Shown here: in pieces, positions 34,376 to 43,175 of the stretch
How positions within the stretch are numbered: position 1 is the stretch's first letter
Layout of the letters: the number at the start of each line of letters is the position of its first letter
Notes under the pieces: generated by a model
Database searches by the model: none
What the model saw: only the letters and a program-made list of their open reading frames with translations
What the model was told of the DNA's origin: nothing
Translations under genes and position numbers: made by a program
NCBI GenBank assembly: GCA_035572335.1
Contig: DATNAW010000138.1
Coordinates: forward strand, 1 to 47,127
Length of the DNA: 47,127 nt
Reading direction: 5' to 3'
DNA from: 66-474 sp035572335
Lineage (GTDB): Bacteria; Pseudomonadota; Gammaproteobacteria; Xanthomonadales; Rhodanobacteraceae

Positions 34376-35491
34376 TCAACCAGAGGAAATCGCGCCCGGT
34401 TCCGCACCTGCGCCACCCGCTGCCGTGGCAGCCACCACGCGATTGCCACCCTGCTGCTTGGCACGATAGAGCGCGAGGTCGGCACGTTGCAGCACGGTTT
34501 CCATGTTGTCGCCGGAACGGATCATCGTGGTCCCGAACGACGCGGTCACCTGCCCGACCGGCGCAACCGGAAGTTCGGCGATCGCCGTCCGCAGGCGCTC
34601 GGCCACCGTTCGCAAACCGCCCGCATCGACGTTCGGCACGATCACCAGGAATTCTTCGCCGCCCCAGCGCGAGATGCTCTTGCCCGCACGCAGAAGCCCA
34701 TGGCAACCATTGGCGACAGCCTGCAGCACGCGGTCGCCCACCGGGTGGCCATGCGTATCGTTGATCGCCTTGAACCTGTCCAGGTCCAGCATGATCACCC
34801 CGGCGGAGATTCCTTCACGCAGCACTTTGCGCAATACCTGCTCACCCAGAAGCCGGCTTTGAATGCCCGTCAAGGGATCCCTGCTGAGCATGGCTTCCAT
34901 CAGGTTCCGTTCCGAGGACAATCGCCTGATCTTGCCGATCATGGCCCGCTGCACCGGCAACAGGACGACGACCATGATGCTGGCTGGTCCATACGCCATC
35001 AGCAGGTCCCGGCCCCGCGGCGCCCACATTTCCCCGGGATGCAGCAGCAGATAGACCAGCACCGGCAACGCGATCAGCACCCAGCTCAATGCAGCCAGGT
35101 AAAAAGCGGAGCGTCCGGGGATGAAGATCATCAGCATCACCAGGAACACCACGAACAGCGAAGACACCGGCGGCAGGATCGCGATCAACTGCACGCCCGG
35201 CATCAGGGTCGCCTGCAGGGTGTAGAGCCACGCCGGCGCGGCAATCGCAAGACCCGCGGCCAGCAGGCCGAGCCGCGCGATGGCGAGCGCCCAGTCGGGC
35301 CGCCGAATCAAGGCGATGATCTGGCAGACATTCAGCAGGCAGACCGCGGGAGGAATGACCAGGTCCATCATGCGCGGGACGCGCGCAAGCCAATGGATCG
35401 CGGTGGCGCAGAGCGCGGCGAACAGCGTCAACACCAGCAGGATCATGACCGCGGTGCGGACGTAGCGTTCGTGGGGGTCTTGCGCTTGCAT
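34376..35491 (-). CDS. Membrane diguanylate cyclase (GGEEF)
   Basis: 371 residues. Five to six hydrophobic helices in residues 12-190 (TAVMILLVLTLFAAL, LIPPAVCLLNVCQIIALI, FLVMLMIFIPG, LVLIALPVLVYLLL and so on), then a GGDEF domain starting at DPLTGIQSR, metal aspartate LDLDRF, and GGEEF at 277-281. The place of the RxxD inhibitory site holds RAGK, so product inhibition by that route is unlikely. It makes cyclic di-GMP at the inner membrane. It stands 60 nt past the start of the neighbouring exported-protein gene, same strand. Confidence 0.9.
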   Translation of the reverse strand: MQAQDPHERYVRTAVMILLVLTLFAALCATAIHWLARVPRMMDLVIPPAVCLLNVCQIIALIRRPDWALAIARLGLLAAGLAIAAPAWLYTLQATLMPGVQLIAILPPVSSLFVVFLVMLMIFIPGRSAFYLAALSWVLIALPVLVYLLLHPGEMWAPRGRDLLMAYGPASIMVVVLLPVQRAMIGKIRRLSSERNLMEAMLSRDPLTGIQSRLLGEQVLRKVLREGISAGVIMLDLDRFKAINDTHGHPVGDRVLQAVANGCHGLLRAGKSISRWGGEEFLVIVPNVDAGGLRTVAERLRTAIAELPVAPVGQVTASFGTTMIRSGDNMETVLQRADLALYRAKQQGGNRVVAATAAGGAGAEPGAISSG

Positions 35492-35662
35492 CCTGGGGAC
35501 CCGGGAAATCCGGCGAGTTTAACCGGGAGCGGCGTCTTCACTTTCCAACCACCCGATTCCGGCAATCCTTTTCGCCAGGATGCCGTCGATTTCCGTTCCC
35601 GCGGTTCGTCGCAGGGCTGAAGGCAGGCAACTCGCCCGGCCGGATTCTCCCAGGAGACCAAC

Positions 35663-36016
35663 ATGCCGCACTATCTGATTTCCGGTTACCTCCCCGACGA
35701 CTTCGACCCGTCCAAACAGGACGAATCAATGGTGGAGGACATCCACGCACTCAATCGCGAGATGATCGCAGCCGGTGTCCGGCGATTTGCCGGAGGCCTG
35801 GGCGCAGCCCACACGCTGCGCGCCCAGCCGGATGGCAGCGTGCGCGTCACGGACGGTCCGTATCTCGAAACCAAGGAAATGGTGGGCGGCATCACGATCG
35901 TGGAAACCGCGACCCTGGACGAAGCGCTCGCATGGGCGCGCAAGGGCGTGAAGGCATGCCGCATGCCGGTCGAAGTGAGGGAGATTTTCTTCGTACCCGC
36001 GCCCGAGAGCACCTGA
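35663..36016 (+). CDS. YCII-related (DGPF-like) protein
   Basis: 117 residues with the YCII fold; the signature reads TDGPYLETKEMVGGITIVETAT (about residues 63-84), Tyr replacing Phe in DGPF. N-terminal MPHYLISGYLPDD and a helix QDESMVEDIHALNREM precede it, and the C-terminal strand VEVREIFFV closes it. Second member of this family in the window. CAGGAG lies 9 nt before ATG 35663. Function unknown. Confidence 0.85.
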   Translation: MPHYLISGYLPDDFDPSKQDESMVEDIHALNREMIAAGVRRFAGGLGAAHTLRAQPDGSVRVTDGPYLETKEMVGGITIVETATLDEALAWARKGVKACRMPVEVREIFFVPAPEST

Positions 36017-36151
36017 GGACAACCTGGCCGACCTCCCGCTCGGGTGTCTGGCGCAAGCTGCACCCAGGCGCGCCCACCCAGTCGCGGAAAGGCAGCGCAT
36101 CGCGCTATATTCAAGCCGCATGGCGTGGGGACGCCGATCAGGGGTTACATC

Positions 36152-37051
36152 GTGACGACACAATCCAAAGGGCCATGGGCCGGCTTCGAATGGCTGCGAC
36201 GCGGCATCAGCGTGGGCTTTCGGCACCCGAAACCGATTTACGGAGGCGCGATCATCCTGCTGCTGCTCGTGATACTGCCGTCGCTGGTCATGCTGCCGTT
36301 CCAACTCCACCTCGCCGCAACGGGCGCGCCGCCGAGTCCCGCCTTCTTCTTCCCGATCATGGCCGCCTCGTTGCTGCTGGGTTTGCTGCTCGTGCCGTTG
36401 TACGCGGGCTACCTTCAATTGATCGACGCGGCCGAGCGCGGGTTGCCGGCGGGTATAGGCAACATCTTCAACCTCTACCGGCACGGCGGCGCCTTGCGTC
36501 TGATCGGTTATGGCATCGCGCTCATCGTCATCTATCTCGCGCTGATCGTGATCGTGGTCCTGGCCGCGGGACACGGCATCGTCGACTGGTACATGCAGGT
36601 GCTGGCGGCGCAGGCGCAGCATTTGCAGCCACCGGGGTTGCCGCAAGGCTTCGGCATCGCGATGGCGCTGCTCACGGTGATGGGCCTTTTCATGGTGGGT
36701 TTCTATTCGGTCAGCCTCGGACAGGTCGCGCTGGGCAACCGCAGCGTACTGAATGCCATCGGCGACGGCTTCCTCGGCGCACTGAAGAACCTGTTGCCAC
36801 TGATCGTGCTGGCGATCTCCCTGATCGTTGCATGGATCGCGGTGGTGATCGTGTTCTTCATCGTGGGCTTCATCCTCGGCGTGCTGGGCGCGCTCGTCGG
36901 CAAATGGCTGCTGTTCGCGCTGCTCATTCCGCTGTACATCGCCCTCGTGCTGGTGATGCTTGCCGTGATGTTCGGGGTGATGTACCACCTGTGGCGCGAC
37001 GTGTGCGGGGGCGATGCGCTGCCCGGCGCGGCCGAAACCATCGCGGCGTGA
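36152..37051 (+). CDS. BPSS1780-like integral membrane protein
   Basis: 299 residues with about six hydrophobic helices: IILLLLVILPSLVMLPF, FPIMAASLLLGLLLVPLYAGY, LIGYGIALIVIYLALIVIVVLAA, GFGIAMALLTVMGLFMVGFY, LLPLIVLAISLIVAWIAVVIVFF and LLFALLIPLYIALVLVMLAVMFG. The opening WAGFEWLRRGISVGFRHP before helix 1 is the pattern of BPSS1780-family proteins of unknown function. Start GTG 36152 chosen for the GGGG upstream and because the pattern starts there; an extension to 36044 looks non-coding. The CDF gene is convergent. Confidence 0.72.
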   Translation: MTTQSKGPWAGFEWLRRGISVGFRHPKPIYGGAIILLLLVILPSLVMLPFQLHLAATGAPPSPAFFFPIMAASLLLGLLLVPLYAGYLQLIDAAERGLPAGIGNIFNLYRHGGALRLIGYGIALIVIYLALIVIVVLAAGHGIVDWYMQVLAAQAQHLQPPGLPQGFGIAMALLTVMGLFMVGFYSVSLGQVALGNRSVLNAIGDGFLGALKNLLPLIVLAISLIVAWIAVVIVFFIVGFILGVLGALVGKWLLFALLIPLYIALVLVMLAVMFGVMYHLWRDVCGGDALPGAAETIAA

Positions 37052-37081
37052 TATTCGCCAAGATCAATCCATTCGAAATGT

Positions 37082-37129
37082 CGTGAGGCGCCGTCGGGAT
37101 ATCCATCCAGCCCATCCCGCCGCCTCACG
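37082..37129. terminator. Nested hairpin between convergent membrane-protein genes
   Basis: CGTGAGGCG (37082-37090) pairs with CGCCTCACG (37121-37129), with an inner pair CGGGA (37095-37099) and TCCCG (37115-37119). It spans the CDF stop codon (37125) and follows the BPSS1780-like stop by 30 nt. No U-run, so an intrinsic terminator is uncertain; it may slow both polymerases. Confidence 0.45.
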
Positions 37130-38087
37130 GCCCCGAAGTTTCCCGTTCCTCCAGGGCCTTGCGCCGCGCGCGCCATGTTTCCGCGGTTTGCGGTTTGACG
37201 AATAGCGCGACAATGGAGGAATCGGCTTCGCGCGCGCCGCGTTCCATGCGGTTGACGCAGGCTTCGACTTCCGGGGTCTCCAGCGCATCCTCGAACTCCG
37301 CGCTCAGCATCGCGACCACCTGGTGTGGTCCCATCTGCATCGTCAGCACGCCATTGGCGCAGCGGACACCGGGATCCTTGCGCGCAATGGCGAGTATCTG
37401 TTCGCCCACGCGCGGATGCGCGGGCTCGCCCAGCAGCAAGCCCTTGCTCTCGCGCGCCAGCAGCAGCGCTGCAGTGGCCAGCACCAGCGCGATACCGATC
37501 GACGCCGCGCCGTCCATCCAAGGCGCGTGCAGCACGCTGCCGCCATAGATGCCGATGAACGCGATCAGCAAACCCAGCAGCGCGGCGCTGTCTTCCAGCA
37601 GCACGGTGAAGGTGGTCGGATCCTTGCTTTGCCGGAACGCCTGGAAATAGCCGAGCTTGCCCTTGCGCGCGCTGAACTCGCGCCGCGCGATCATCCATGA
37701 CGCGCCCTCGAACACTGCCGCGATCGCGAGGATGATGTAGTTCAGCCACAAATCCGTGTGCGGCGTCGGGTGGCGCAACTCCACGATGCCCTCGATGCAC
37801 GACACGCCGGCGCCCAGCGCCAGCACCAGCAGCGCGACCACGAAACTCCAGAAATACAGCTCCCGTCCGTGGCCGAATGGATGCGCACGATCCGGCGGCG
37901 TCGCGGCGCGGTTCATGCCGTACAGCAACAGCACTTCGTTGATCGTATCGACGGTGGAATGCACGCCCTCGCTCCACATCGCCGAGCTGCCTGACAGCGC
38001 CGCTGCGACGAACTTGCTCAGTGCGATCAGCAGGTTGCCGGTGAGCGCGGCATACACGACGAAGCGCGATTTCGAGGGCCTGGCCAT
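37125..38087 (-). CDS. Cation diffusion facilitator family metal transporter
   Basis: 320 residues. Six hydrophobic helices in residues 12-215, with the transmembrane metal site HSTVD (HxxxD, helix 2, about residues 43-47) and acidic LLEDSAALLG (helix 5, about 165-174) in the manner of the SLC30A9-like CDF branch. The cytoplasmic C-terminal domain begins near 225 (EPAHPRVGEQILAIARKDPGVR). Expected to export zinc, iron or related ions using protons. The intrinsic hairpin 37082-37129 overlaps its stop. Confidence 0.87.
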   Translation of the reverse strand: MARPSKSRFVVYAALTGNLLIALSKFVAAALSGSSAMWSEGVHSTVDTINEVLLLYGMNRAATPPDRAHPFGHGRELYFWSFVVALLVLALGAGVSCIEGIVELRHPTPHTDLWLNYIILAIAAVFEGASWMIARREFSARKGKLGYFQAFRQSKDPTTFTVLLEDSAALLGLLIAFIGIYGGSVLHAPWMDGAASIGIALVLATAALLLARESKGLLLGEPAHPRVGEQILAIARKDPGVRCANGVLTMQMGPHQVVAMLSAEFEDALETPEVEACVNRMERGAREADSSIVALFVKPQTAETWRARRKALEERETSGP

Positions 38088-38444
38088 CGCGCGTCACCCG
38101 TTGCCGGTCGCGATGCGATTTGAAAGCTCCACACGCCAGGCCGCGGGGCTGTATTCGTTCGCATCCTTGCGGGAATGTTTCATCGGCTGAACCCGAGCCT
38201 CTGCGCGGCCTACCTCTCCAGCCTAAACCAGAGTGCCTGGCCGCGTTCCCGGGACCGCCCTCCGCGTTGGGTTATGTTCACGCAGGCCGCCCGCCCCAAA
38301 TCGGACCCGTTGAACGCGCCGGCGAAATGTCGGATATACTTGTCGGGCAGCGCTTGGGGCAATTCGGATGCACTGCATATTCATTGCGGCGAGTTCGCCT
38401 CACTCGGTGCCGTAATTCATCCACGTTTTCAAAGGTCATGTGTC
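38088..38444. other. Gene-free region holding the cold-shock promoter and long leader
   Basis: 357 bp between the divergent CDF and csp genes. No coding sequence supported. From the predicted start near 38345 the csp leader would be about 100 nt, the length usual for cold-regulated csp messages that act as thermosensors. No clear promoter found for CDF. Confidence 0.55.
38310..38338 (+). promoter_or_regulatory. Promoter of the cold-shock gene
   Basis: TTGAAC (38310-38315) and GATATA (38333-38338), 17-bp spacer. An alternative -10 is TATACT with 19-bp spacing. Predicted start near 38345. Confidence 0.5.
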
Positions 38445-38654
38445 ATGGCGGATCGCCAAAGCGGTACAGTCAAATGGTTCAACGACGCCAAGGGTTTCGG
38501 CTTCATCACTCCCGAAAGCGGTGACGACTTGTTCGTTCACTTCCGCGCCATCCAGGGCAACGGCTTCAAGTCGCTGCAGGAAGGCCAGAAGGTCACCTTC
38601 GTCGCCGTCAAGGGCCCGAAGGGCATGCAAGCGGACCAGGTGCAGGTGGCGTAA
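38445..38654 (+). CDS. Cold-shock protein, CspA family
   Basis: 69-residue single-domain OB-fold protein. KWFNDAKGFGFITPESG holds RNP1 (KGFGFI) and DLFVHF is RNP2, the aromatic RNA-binding face; VTFVAVKGPKGMQADQV closes the barrel. It binds single-stranded RNA/DNA and melts secondary structure. Start ATG 38445 with AAAGG at 9 nt spacing; an upstream ATG at 38438 is out of frame. A strong terminator follows after 22 nt, so it is a single-gene unit. Confidence 0.95.
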   Translation: MADRQSGTVKWFNDAKGFGFITPESGDDLFVHFRAIQGNGFKSLQEGQKVTFVAVKGPKGMQADQVQVA

Positions 38655-38676
38655 GCCTCCTTCCCGAGCTTGTGAG

Positions 38677-38702
38677 AAAAAGCCCGCTTCGGCGGGCTTT
38701 TT
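38677..38702 (+). terminator. Intrinsic terminator of the cold-shock gene
   Basis: AAAAAGCCCGC (38677-38687), TTCG tetraloop, GCGGGCTTTTT (38692-38702): 11-bp stem with U-run. By symmetry it also works on the minus strand for the GST gene that ends at 38739. Confidence 0.92.
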
Positions 38703-38738
38703 CGTGCCTGCCGGAAGTTGATCCGGCGTGCCCGACGA

Positions 38739-39374
38739 TCATTCGGCCCGCTGCGCCGCGAACACGGATTCGATCGTCGGCGGCGCCTTCGACCGCGCGT
38801 ACATTCTTTCCACATAGGCGCCGAGGACCGGCGCATCGCCCAGCATCTCCGCCTCCCTTGCCCAATCGAGCGTGTATGCGGCATTCAGATCCGCGACACT
38901 GAGACGATCACCGACCAGGTACTCGCGTCCCCGCATGTGCTTTTCCAAAACCGCGGCCATCTCCTTGCACTCCCGGGTCGCCGTCGCGACGTCGCCGGAA
39001 AGCCTCTCTTCTTCCGGGTAGATCACCGTGTTCCGCGCGATCCGCCAGAGCGGCTGCTCGATTTCCGTGACCAGGAAGAAAATCCAGCGATACATCTGCG
39101 CCCGCTGCGCGATGTCTTCGGGGATCAGCCTGGCCGCCGGATACTTCTCCGCAAGGTAAAGCTGGATCGCCGACGACTCCGTCAGCACCACGTCTCCGTC
39201 GACCAGCACCGGCACTTTTCCGGTCGGACTGAGGGCACGGAATGCCGGCGATCGTGTTTCTTCGCTGAAGGGTTCTGTCGGTATCCATTCGTACTCGAGC
39301 CCCAGTTCATCCAATAGCCAAAGCACGCGCAACACGCGCGTCGGCAGCACGCCATAAACCTTGATCTTCGTCAT
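38739..39374 (-). CDS. Glutathione S-transferase family protein
   Basis: 211 residues. N-terminal thioredoxin-like domain: KVYGVLPTRVLRVLWLLDELGLEYE, cis-Pro SPTGKVPVLVDGD, TESSAIQLYLAEKYP (glutathione contact, about residues 65-79). C-terminal helices with YLVGDRLSVADLNAAYTLDW. The most divergent-looking feature is the proline/threonine at the catalytic position of helix 1 (VLPTRVLR), suggesting Ser/Cys chemistry is absent. GAGGAC precedes ATG 39374. The third GST in the window. Confidence 0.9.
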   Translation of the reverse strand: MTKIKVYGVLPTRVLRVLWLLDELGLEYEWIPTEPFSEETRSPAFRALSPTGKVPVLVDGDVVLTESSAIQLYLAEKYPAARLIPEDIAQRAQMYRWIFFLVTEIEQPLWRIARNTVIYPEEERLSGDVATATRECKEMAAVLEKHMRGREYLVGDRLSVADLNAAYTLDWAREAEMLGDAPVLGAYVERMYARSKAPPTIESVFAAQRAE

Positions 39375-39543
39375 TTTTGTGTCCTCGTCGGGCGATTCCA
39401 GAACCTCTCCCGGTTTCGACGGATGGCGCGCGGGCAAATCGACACGGCGCCCAAGCCGCCGTTCCGGGCCGGGTGTATAGTTCGCCCAGCAGCAGGCCAT
39501 CGAATGCCCGGCACGCGGATACAGGCCCGCTGCAGAGGCGAAG

Positions 39544-40707
39544 GTGAAAGCCTTCATCTTGTTGCTGCGAATCGGCGCCATCCTCTTCACGGCATCGCTA
39601 GCGGGTTGCGCGAACCTGCCGACCGCGAGGACGCGCGACGTCACGCCGCTGTTCAACGACGCGCTCTTCAAGCCGCCGCCCAAGCCGATCGACAGCCGTG
39701 CGATCTTTGCCGTCGATGCTTCGATGCGGCACTTCCTTGCCAGCCAAATCGTCCCGCAGAGCCACCATGAGGATCCGCGACGAGCCCTGCTCGACGCGCT
39801 GAGCGGCAACCTGCTGATCGATTACGACTCGGAGATGACCCGCACCGCCTCGCAGGCCTTCGCGGCGCGCCAGGGCAATTGCCTGTCGCTGGTCATCATG
39901 GCGGCGGCCCTCGCCAGGCAACTCGGCATCCAGGTGACCTATCAGGAGGTGTCCCACTTCGACACCTGGTCGCGCGATGCCGGGTTCGCCATCCTCAGCC
40001 AGCACGTCAACCTGGTGCTTGGCCCGCGCAGCTCGGGCACCCGATATTTCCAGGGCGACGACGTGCCGATGATCGTGGATTTCCTGCCATCACGGCAGAT
40101 GGCAGACGCCGTCACCCGGCCGATTGCGAAGCAAACCGTCATCGCGATGTACATGAACAACCGCGCGGCCGAAGTGATGGTGGGTGGCGACCTCGATCGC
40201 GCGTACTGGTTTGCACGCGCGGCGCTCATGGCGGATCCCGGATTCGCGAATGCCGCGAATACGCTCGGCGTCATCTATCACAAGCGGAACGACCTGGCGC
40301 CCGCGGAACAAGCCATGCGCTACGCGCTGCGGCTCGATCCCGACAACGTCTCGGCGCTCACCAACCTGTCGCGGGTGCTCACCCAGGAAGGCCGCACCGC
40401 GGAAGCACAGGTGCTGGAGAAAAGGCTGGCCGAAATCCAGCGCCACCCGCCGTTCTACTTCTATGACCGCGGCGTCGAGGCAATGCAGGCCGGCCAATAC
40501 GCGGAAGCCGCGCATCTGTTCGAAAAAGCACTGTCAGACCGTCCCTACGATGTTGCGTCGCATTTCGAGCTGGCGATCGCCGCGATGCACCTCGGCGACT
40601 TGCGCCGCGCGCGCAAGCAACTCGAACTGGCGGAGAAGAACAGCACCACGCCGGAGTCGCGCGCCATCTATGCGGCCAAACTGCGGCATTTGAAATCGTT
40701 GAACTGA
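39544..40707 (+). CDS. Lipoprotein with transglutaminase-like domain and TPR repeats
   Basis: 387 residues. Lipobox LAGC (Cys22) after a leucine-rich signal. Residues about 90-185 look like a transglutaminase-like cysteine protease domain: Cys113 in RQGNCLSLVIM, His154 in LSQHVNLVLG, Asp179 in IVDFLPS. Residues about 195-380 hold four to five TPR motifs (AANTLGVIYHKRNDLAPAEQAMRYALRLDPDN is typical). Such proteins are envelope-attached and may cut or bind peptides. GTG 39544 start has AGAGG upstream. Confidence 0.85.
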   Translation: MKAFILLLRIGAILFTASLAGCANLPTARTRDVTPLFNDALFKPPPKPIDSRAIFAVDASMRHFLASQIVPQSHHEDPRRALLDALSGNLLIDYDSEMTRTASQAFAARQGNCLSLVIMAAALARQLGIQVTYQEVSHFDTWSRDAGFAILSQHVNLVLGPRSSGTRYFQGDDVPMIVDFLPSRQMADAVTRPIAKQTVIAMYMNNRAAEVMVGGDLDRAYWFARAALMADPGFANAANTLGVIYHKRNDLAPAEQAMRYALRLDPDNVSALTNLSRVLTQEGRTAEAQVLEKRLAEIQRHPPFYFYDRGVEAMQAGQYAEAAHLFEKALSDRPYDVASHFELAIAAMHLGDLRRARKQLELAEKNSTTPESRAIYAAKLRHLKSLN

Positions 40708-40726
40708 GAACAAGGCCGGGGTGCAA

Positions 40727-41626
40727 TCACTGCTTGCCCGACCGGACCTTGATTTCGCCGACGACGCCTTCGACACGCGGGCGGCCACCGTCCTTGGCGG
40801 CGTACATCGCGCGGTCAGCGTGCATCAGCAAAGCCTCCGCGTCTGCGCCATCGGCGGGAAACGTGGCCACGCCGATGCTGGCGTCCAGCTGAAACAGCCC
40901 TTCCGGCAACCGGCACGGCGCAATGATGCGCGTACGCAGGCTTTCGGCAACGTCCCACGCCACCTGCACGTCGCGACAATCGGGCAGCAGCACCACGAAC
41001 TCGTCACCGCCGACGCGCGCGACCAGGTCGTTGTGCCGGACGCCCCGCTGCATGCGCCCGGCAAGCTCCCGCAACAGGCAATCGCCGACCGCATGGCCGG
41101 CGCGATCATTGACGCGCTTGAAGTCATCGAGGTCGATGTACAAAAGCGCGAGCCCGCCATCCTCGTCGGCCACCCGATCGATTGCAGCTTGCAGTTCCAT
41201 CCGCAAGCAATGCCGGTTGGCAAGTCCGGTCAGCGAATCGTGGTTGGCGCGGTGTTCGAGCTCGCGTTCGGCGCGCCGCAGTTCGGTCACCTCGTGGCCG
41301 ACGCCGATCCGAACGCGATGCTCCGGAAGCCAGCGCGCCGACCATTGGATATCCACGGTATGCCCGTCCTTGTGGACATAGCGGTTGCGGAAGTGGCGCT
41401 GCAACTCGCCTGCCATCACCCTTTCGGCCTGCTCCGTCGTCGCATCGAGGTCATCCGGGTGAACCAGGCTGAATATCTGCCTGCCCAGCACCTCTTCCGG
41501 CGCATAACCGAAGATGCGCTGGAAACTCGCGTTGACGAACAGCAGCCGCCCCTCCGGATCGACGACGCACACCGCATCGGGCATGAGGTCGAGCACCTCG
41601 GCGAGCGGAGGAAGGGTCGTGGTCAT
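40727..41626 (-). CDS. PAS-GGDEF diguanylate cyclase
   Basis: 299 residues. PAS domain about 5-125 (LMPDAVCVVDPEGRLLFVNASFQRIFGY, PDDLDATTEQ, YVHKDGHTVDIQWSARWL), then GGDEF from HDSLTGLANRH with metal aspartate IDLDDF and GGDEF at 206-210. An RxxD inhibitory site (RHND) sits five residues before it. Soluble. Should make cyclic di-GMP under PAS control with product feedback. Ribosome-binding site weak. Convergent with the TPR lipoprotein gene. Confidence 0.92.
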   Translation of the reverse strand: MTTTLPPLAEVLDLMPDAVCVVDPEGRLLFVNASFQRIFGYAPEEVLGRQIFSLVHPDDLDATTEQAERVMAGELQRHFRNRYVHKDGHTVDIQWSARWLPEHRVRIGVGHEVTELRRAERELEHRANHDSLTGLANRHCLRMELQAAIDRVADEDGGLALLYIDLDDFKRVNDRAGHAVGDCLLRELAGRMQRGVRHNDLVARVGGDEFVVLLPDCRDVQVAWDVAESLRTRIIAPCRLPEGLFQLDASIGVATFPADGADAEALLMHADRAMYAAKDGGRPRVEGVVGEIKVRSGKQ

Positions 41627-41836
41627 CGGCGGGATTCAGCGTGGCTCTTTTCTGGCGTGCAGGATTGATGCCAAGGCCCAAACCGGATTCGGCCGCCCGG
41701 ATATCGCTTCGCGATCGCGTTTGCAGACCGCGAATGTCGAAAGCGGCGCGTGGCATGCGCACCATGGATGGCGGGAGCAATTTCAGGATGCGAGCATAAT
41801 CAGCGTTCCACCGAGGCAAATCACAAGGAGACCACA

Positions 41837-42754
41837 ATGAAGGCAATCGTGGTGACGGACCAGACCGCGGGGACGCCTGGCATGAAGCTGGTGGAGCGGC
41901 CCGCGCCGGAAGCGGCGATCAACGACGTCGTCGTCCAGGTGCACGCGTCGGGATTCGTCGGAACCGAATTGACATGGCCGTCGACCTGGGCCGATCGCCT
42001 CGACCGCAACCGGACACCGACGATTCCCGGACACGAGTTGGCCGGCGTCGTGACCGCGCTCGGCTATGGCACGGCCGGCCTGTCGGTGGGGCAACGCGTG
42101 TTCGGCCTTGCGGACTGGTATCGCGACGGCACCCTGGCGGAGTACGTGGCGATCGAGGCACGCAACGTCGCCCCGCTGCCGGGCGATGTCGACTTCACGG
42201 TGGGCGCCAGCCTGCCGATCTCCGGACTGACGGCGTGGCAGGGATTGTTCGAACATGGCCGCCTTCGAGCGGGACAGAGCGTCATCGCGCACGGCGCGGC
42301 CGGTGCGGTCGGTTCGATGGTGACGCAACTTGCACGTGAAGCCGGCGCCTACGTCATCGGAACAGGACGCGCCGCCGACCGCCAGAAGGTGCTCGATTTC
42401 GGCGCGCAGGAATTCGTCGATCTCGACAACGACGCGCTGGAAGACGTGGGCAACGTCGATCTGGTCTTCGATGTCATCGGCGGCGACATCCAGAAGCGAT
42501 CCGCAGGCCTGATTCGCACCGGTGGCACGCTGGTGACCATCATCGGGCCGGCCGAGGCGCAACCCGCCGGCGGCCTGGCGATCGACTTCGTGGTCGAGTC
42601 CGACCGCATCCAACTGAACGAAATCGTCCAGCGCGTGCGGGACGGCCGATTGCGGACCAACATCGGCAATATCGCCAGCCTCGACGATGCCGTCGCCGCG
42701 TTCAATCCGACCAAGCGGATCAGCGGCAAGACGATCATTCGCGTTCGTCCGTGA
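41837..42754 (+). CDS. Zinc-independent quinone oxidoreductase-like MDR protein
   Basis: 305 residues of the medium-chain dehydrogenase/reductase superfamily. GHELAGVVTALGYGTAGLSVGQRVFG in the catalytic domain, the NADP Rossmann loop HGAAGAVGSMVTQLAREAGAYVIGTGRA, and DLVFDVIGGDIQKRSAGLIRTGGTLVTI. The cysteine/histidine zinc ligands are missing, so it belongs with quinone reductase/enoyl reductase enzymes that use NADPH. ACAAGGAG precedes ATG 41837. A DksA-like gene follows after 19 nt, perhaps in the same message. Confidence 0.87.
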   Translation: MKAIVVTDQTAGTPGMKLVERPAPEAAINDVVVQVHASGFVGTELTWPSTWADRLDRNRTPTIPGHELAGVVTALGYGTAGLSVGQRVFGLADWYRDGTLAEYVAIEARNVAPLPGDVDFTVGASLPISGLTAWQGLFEHGRLRAGQSVIAHGAAGAVGSMVTQLAREAGAYVIGTGRAADRQKVLDFGAQEFVDLDNDALEDVGNVDLVFDVIGGDIQKRSAGLIRTGGTLVTIIGPAEAQPAGGLAIDFVVESDRIQLNEIVQRVRDGRLRTNIGNIASLDDAVAAFNPTKRISGKTIIRVRP

Positions 42755-42773
42755 GATCACCAAAGGAGCGACC

Positions 42774-43145
42774 ATGACACCGTCACAACACCTCGATGAT
42801 GCATTCATCACCCGTCAGCGTGAGCGTTTGCTCGAACTGCGGGCCCAACTGATTGCCAGCGGCGACGCAGCCGGCGCAGACGAGAACACGCTGCAGGCTG
42901 CGGCGGGCGATGAACCCCGCGACGCCGTCGACGACGGCGACCGCCTCGAACAACAATCCAACGACGAGGCACTGCTGGCCCGCAACCTGGAAAGGATCGC
43001 GACCATCGATCGTGCCCTCGAAAAAATCCGCGAGAACACCTACGGCCTGTCCGACGGCAATGGCGAGCCCATCGGCCGCGCGCACCTGGAGGCCGTGCCC
43101 GAGGCGATTTTCACCGCCGATGAGTTGCGCGCCGGCACGAAGTGA
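42774..43145 (+). CDS. DksA/TraR-like protein without zinc-finger cysteines
   Basis: 123 residues. Helical N-terminal half with LLELRAQLIASGDAAG, and DEPRDAVDDGDRLEQQSNDEALLARNLERIATIDRALEKIRENTYG, the coiled-coil pattern of DksA family proteins. The zinc-finger part reads YGLSDGNGEPIGRAHLEAVPEAIFTADE, where family members have four cysteines (YGxC..G..I...RL.A.P.A..C..C); here none is a cysteine. It may be a zinc-independent DksA-like regulator of RNA polymerase. AAGGAG is 5 nt before ATG 42774. The exonuclease III gene starts 30 nt later. Confidence 0.82.
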   Translation: MTPSQHLDDAFITRQRERLLELRAQLIASGDAAGADENTLQAAAGDEPRDAVDDGDRLEQQSNDEALLARNLERIATIDRALEKIRENTYGLSDGNGEPIGRAHLEAVPEAIFTADELRAGTK

Positions 43146-43175
43146 AGGCTCGGGCCGGAAAGTGTTCTGCGCGCA

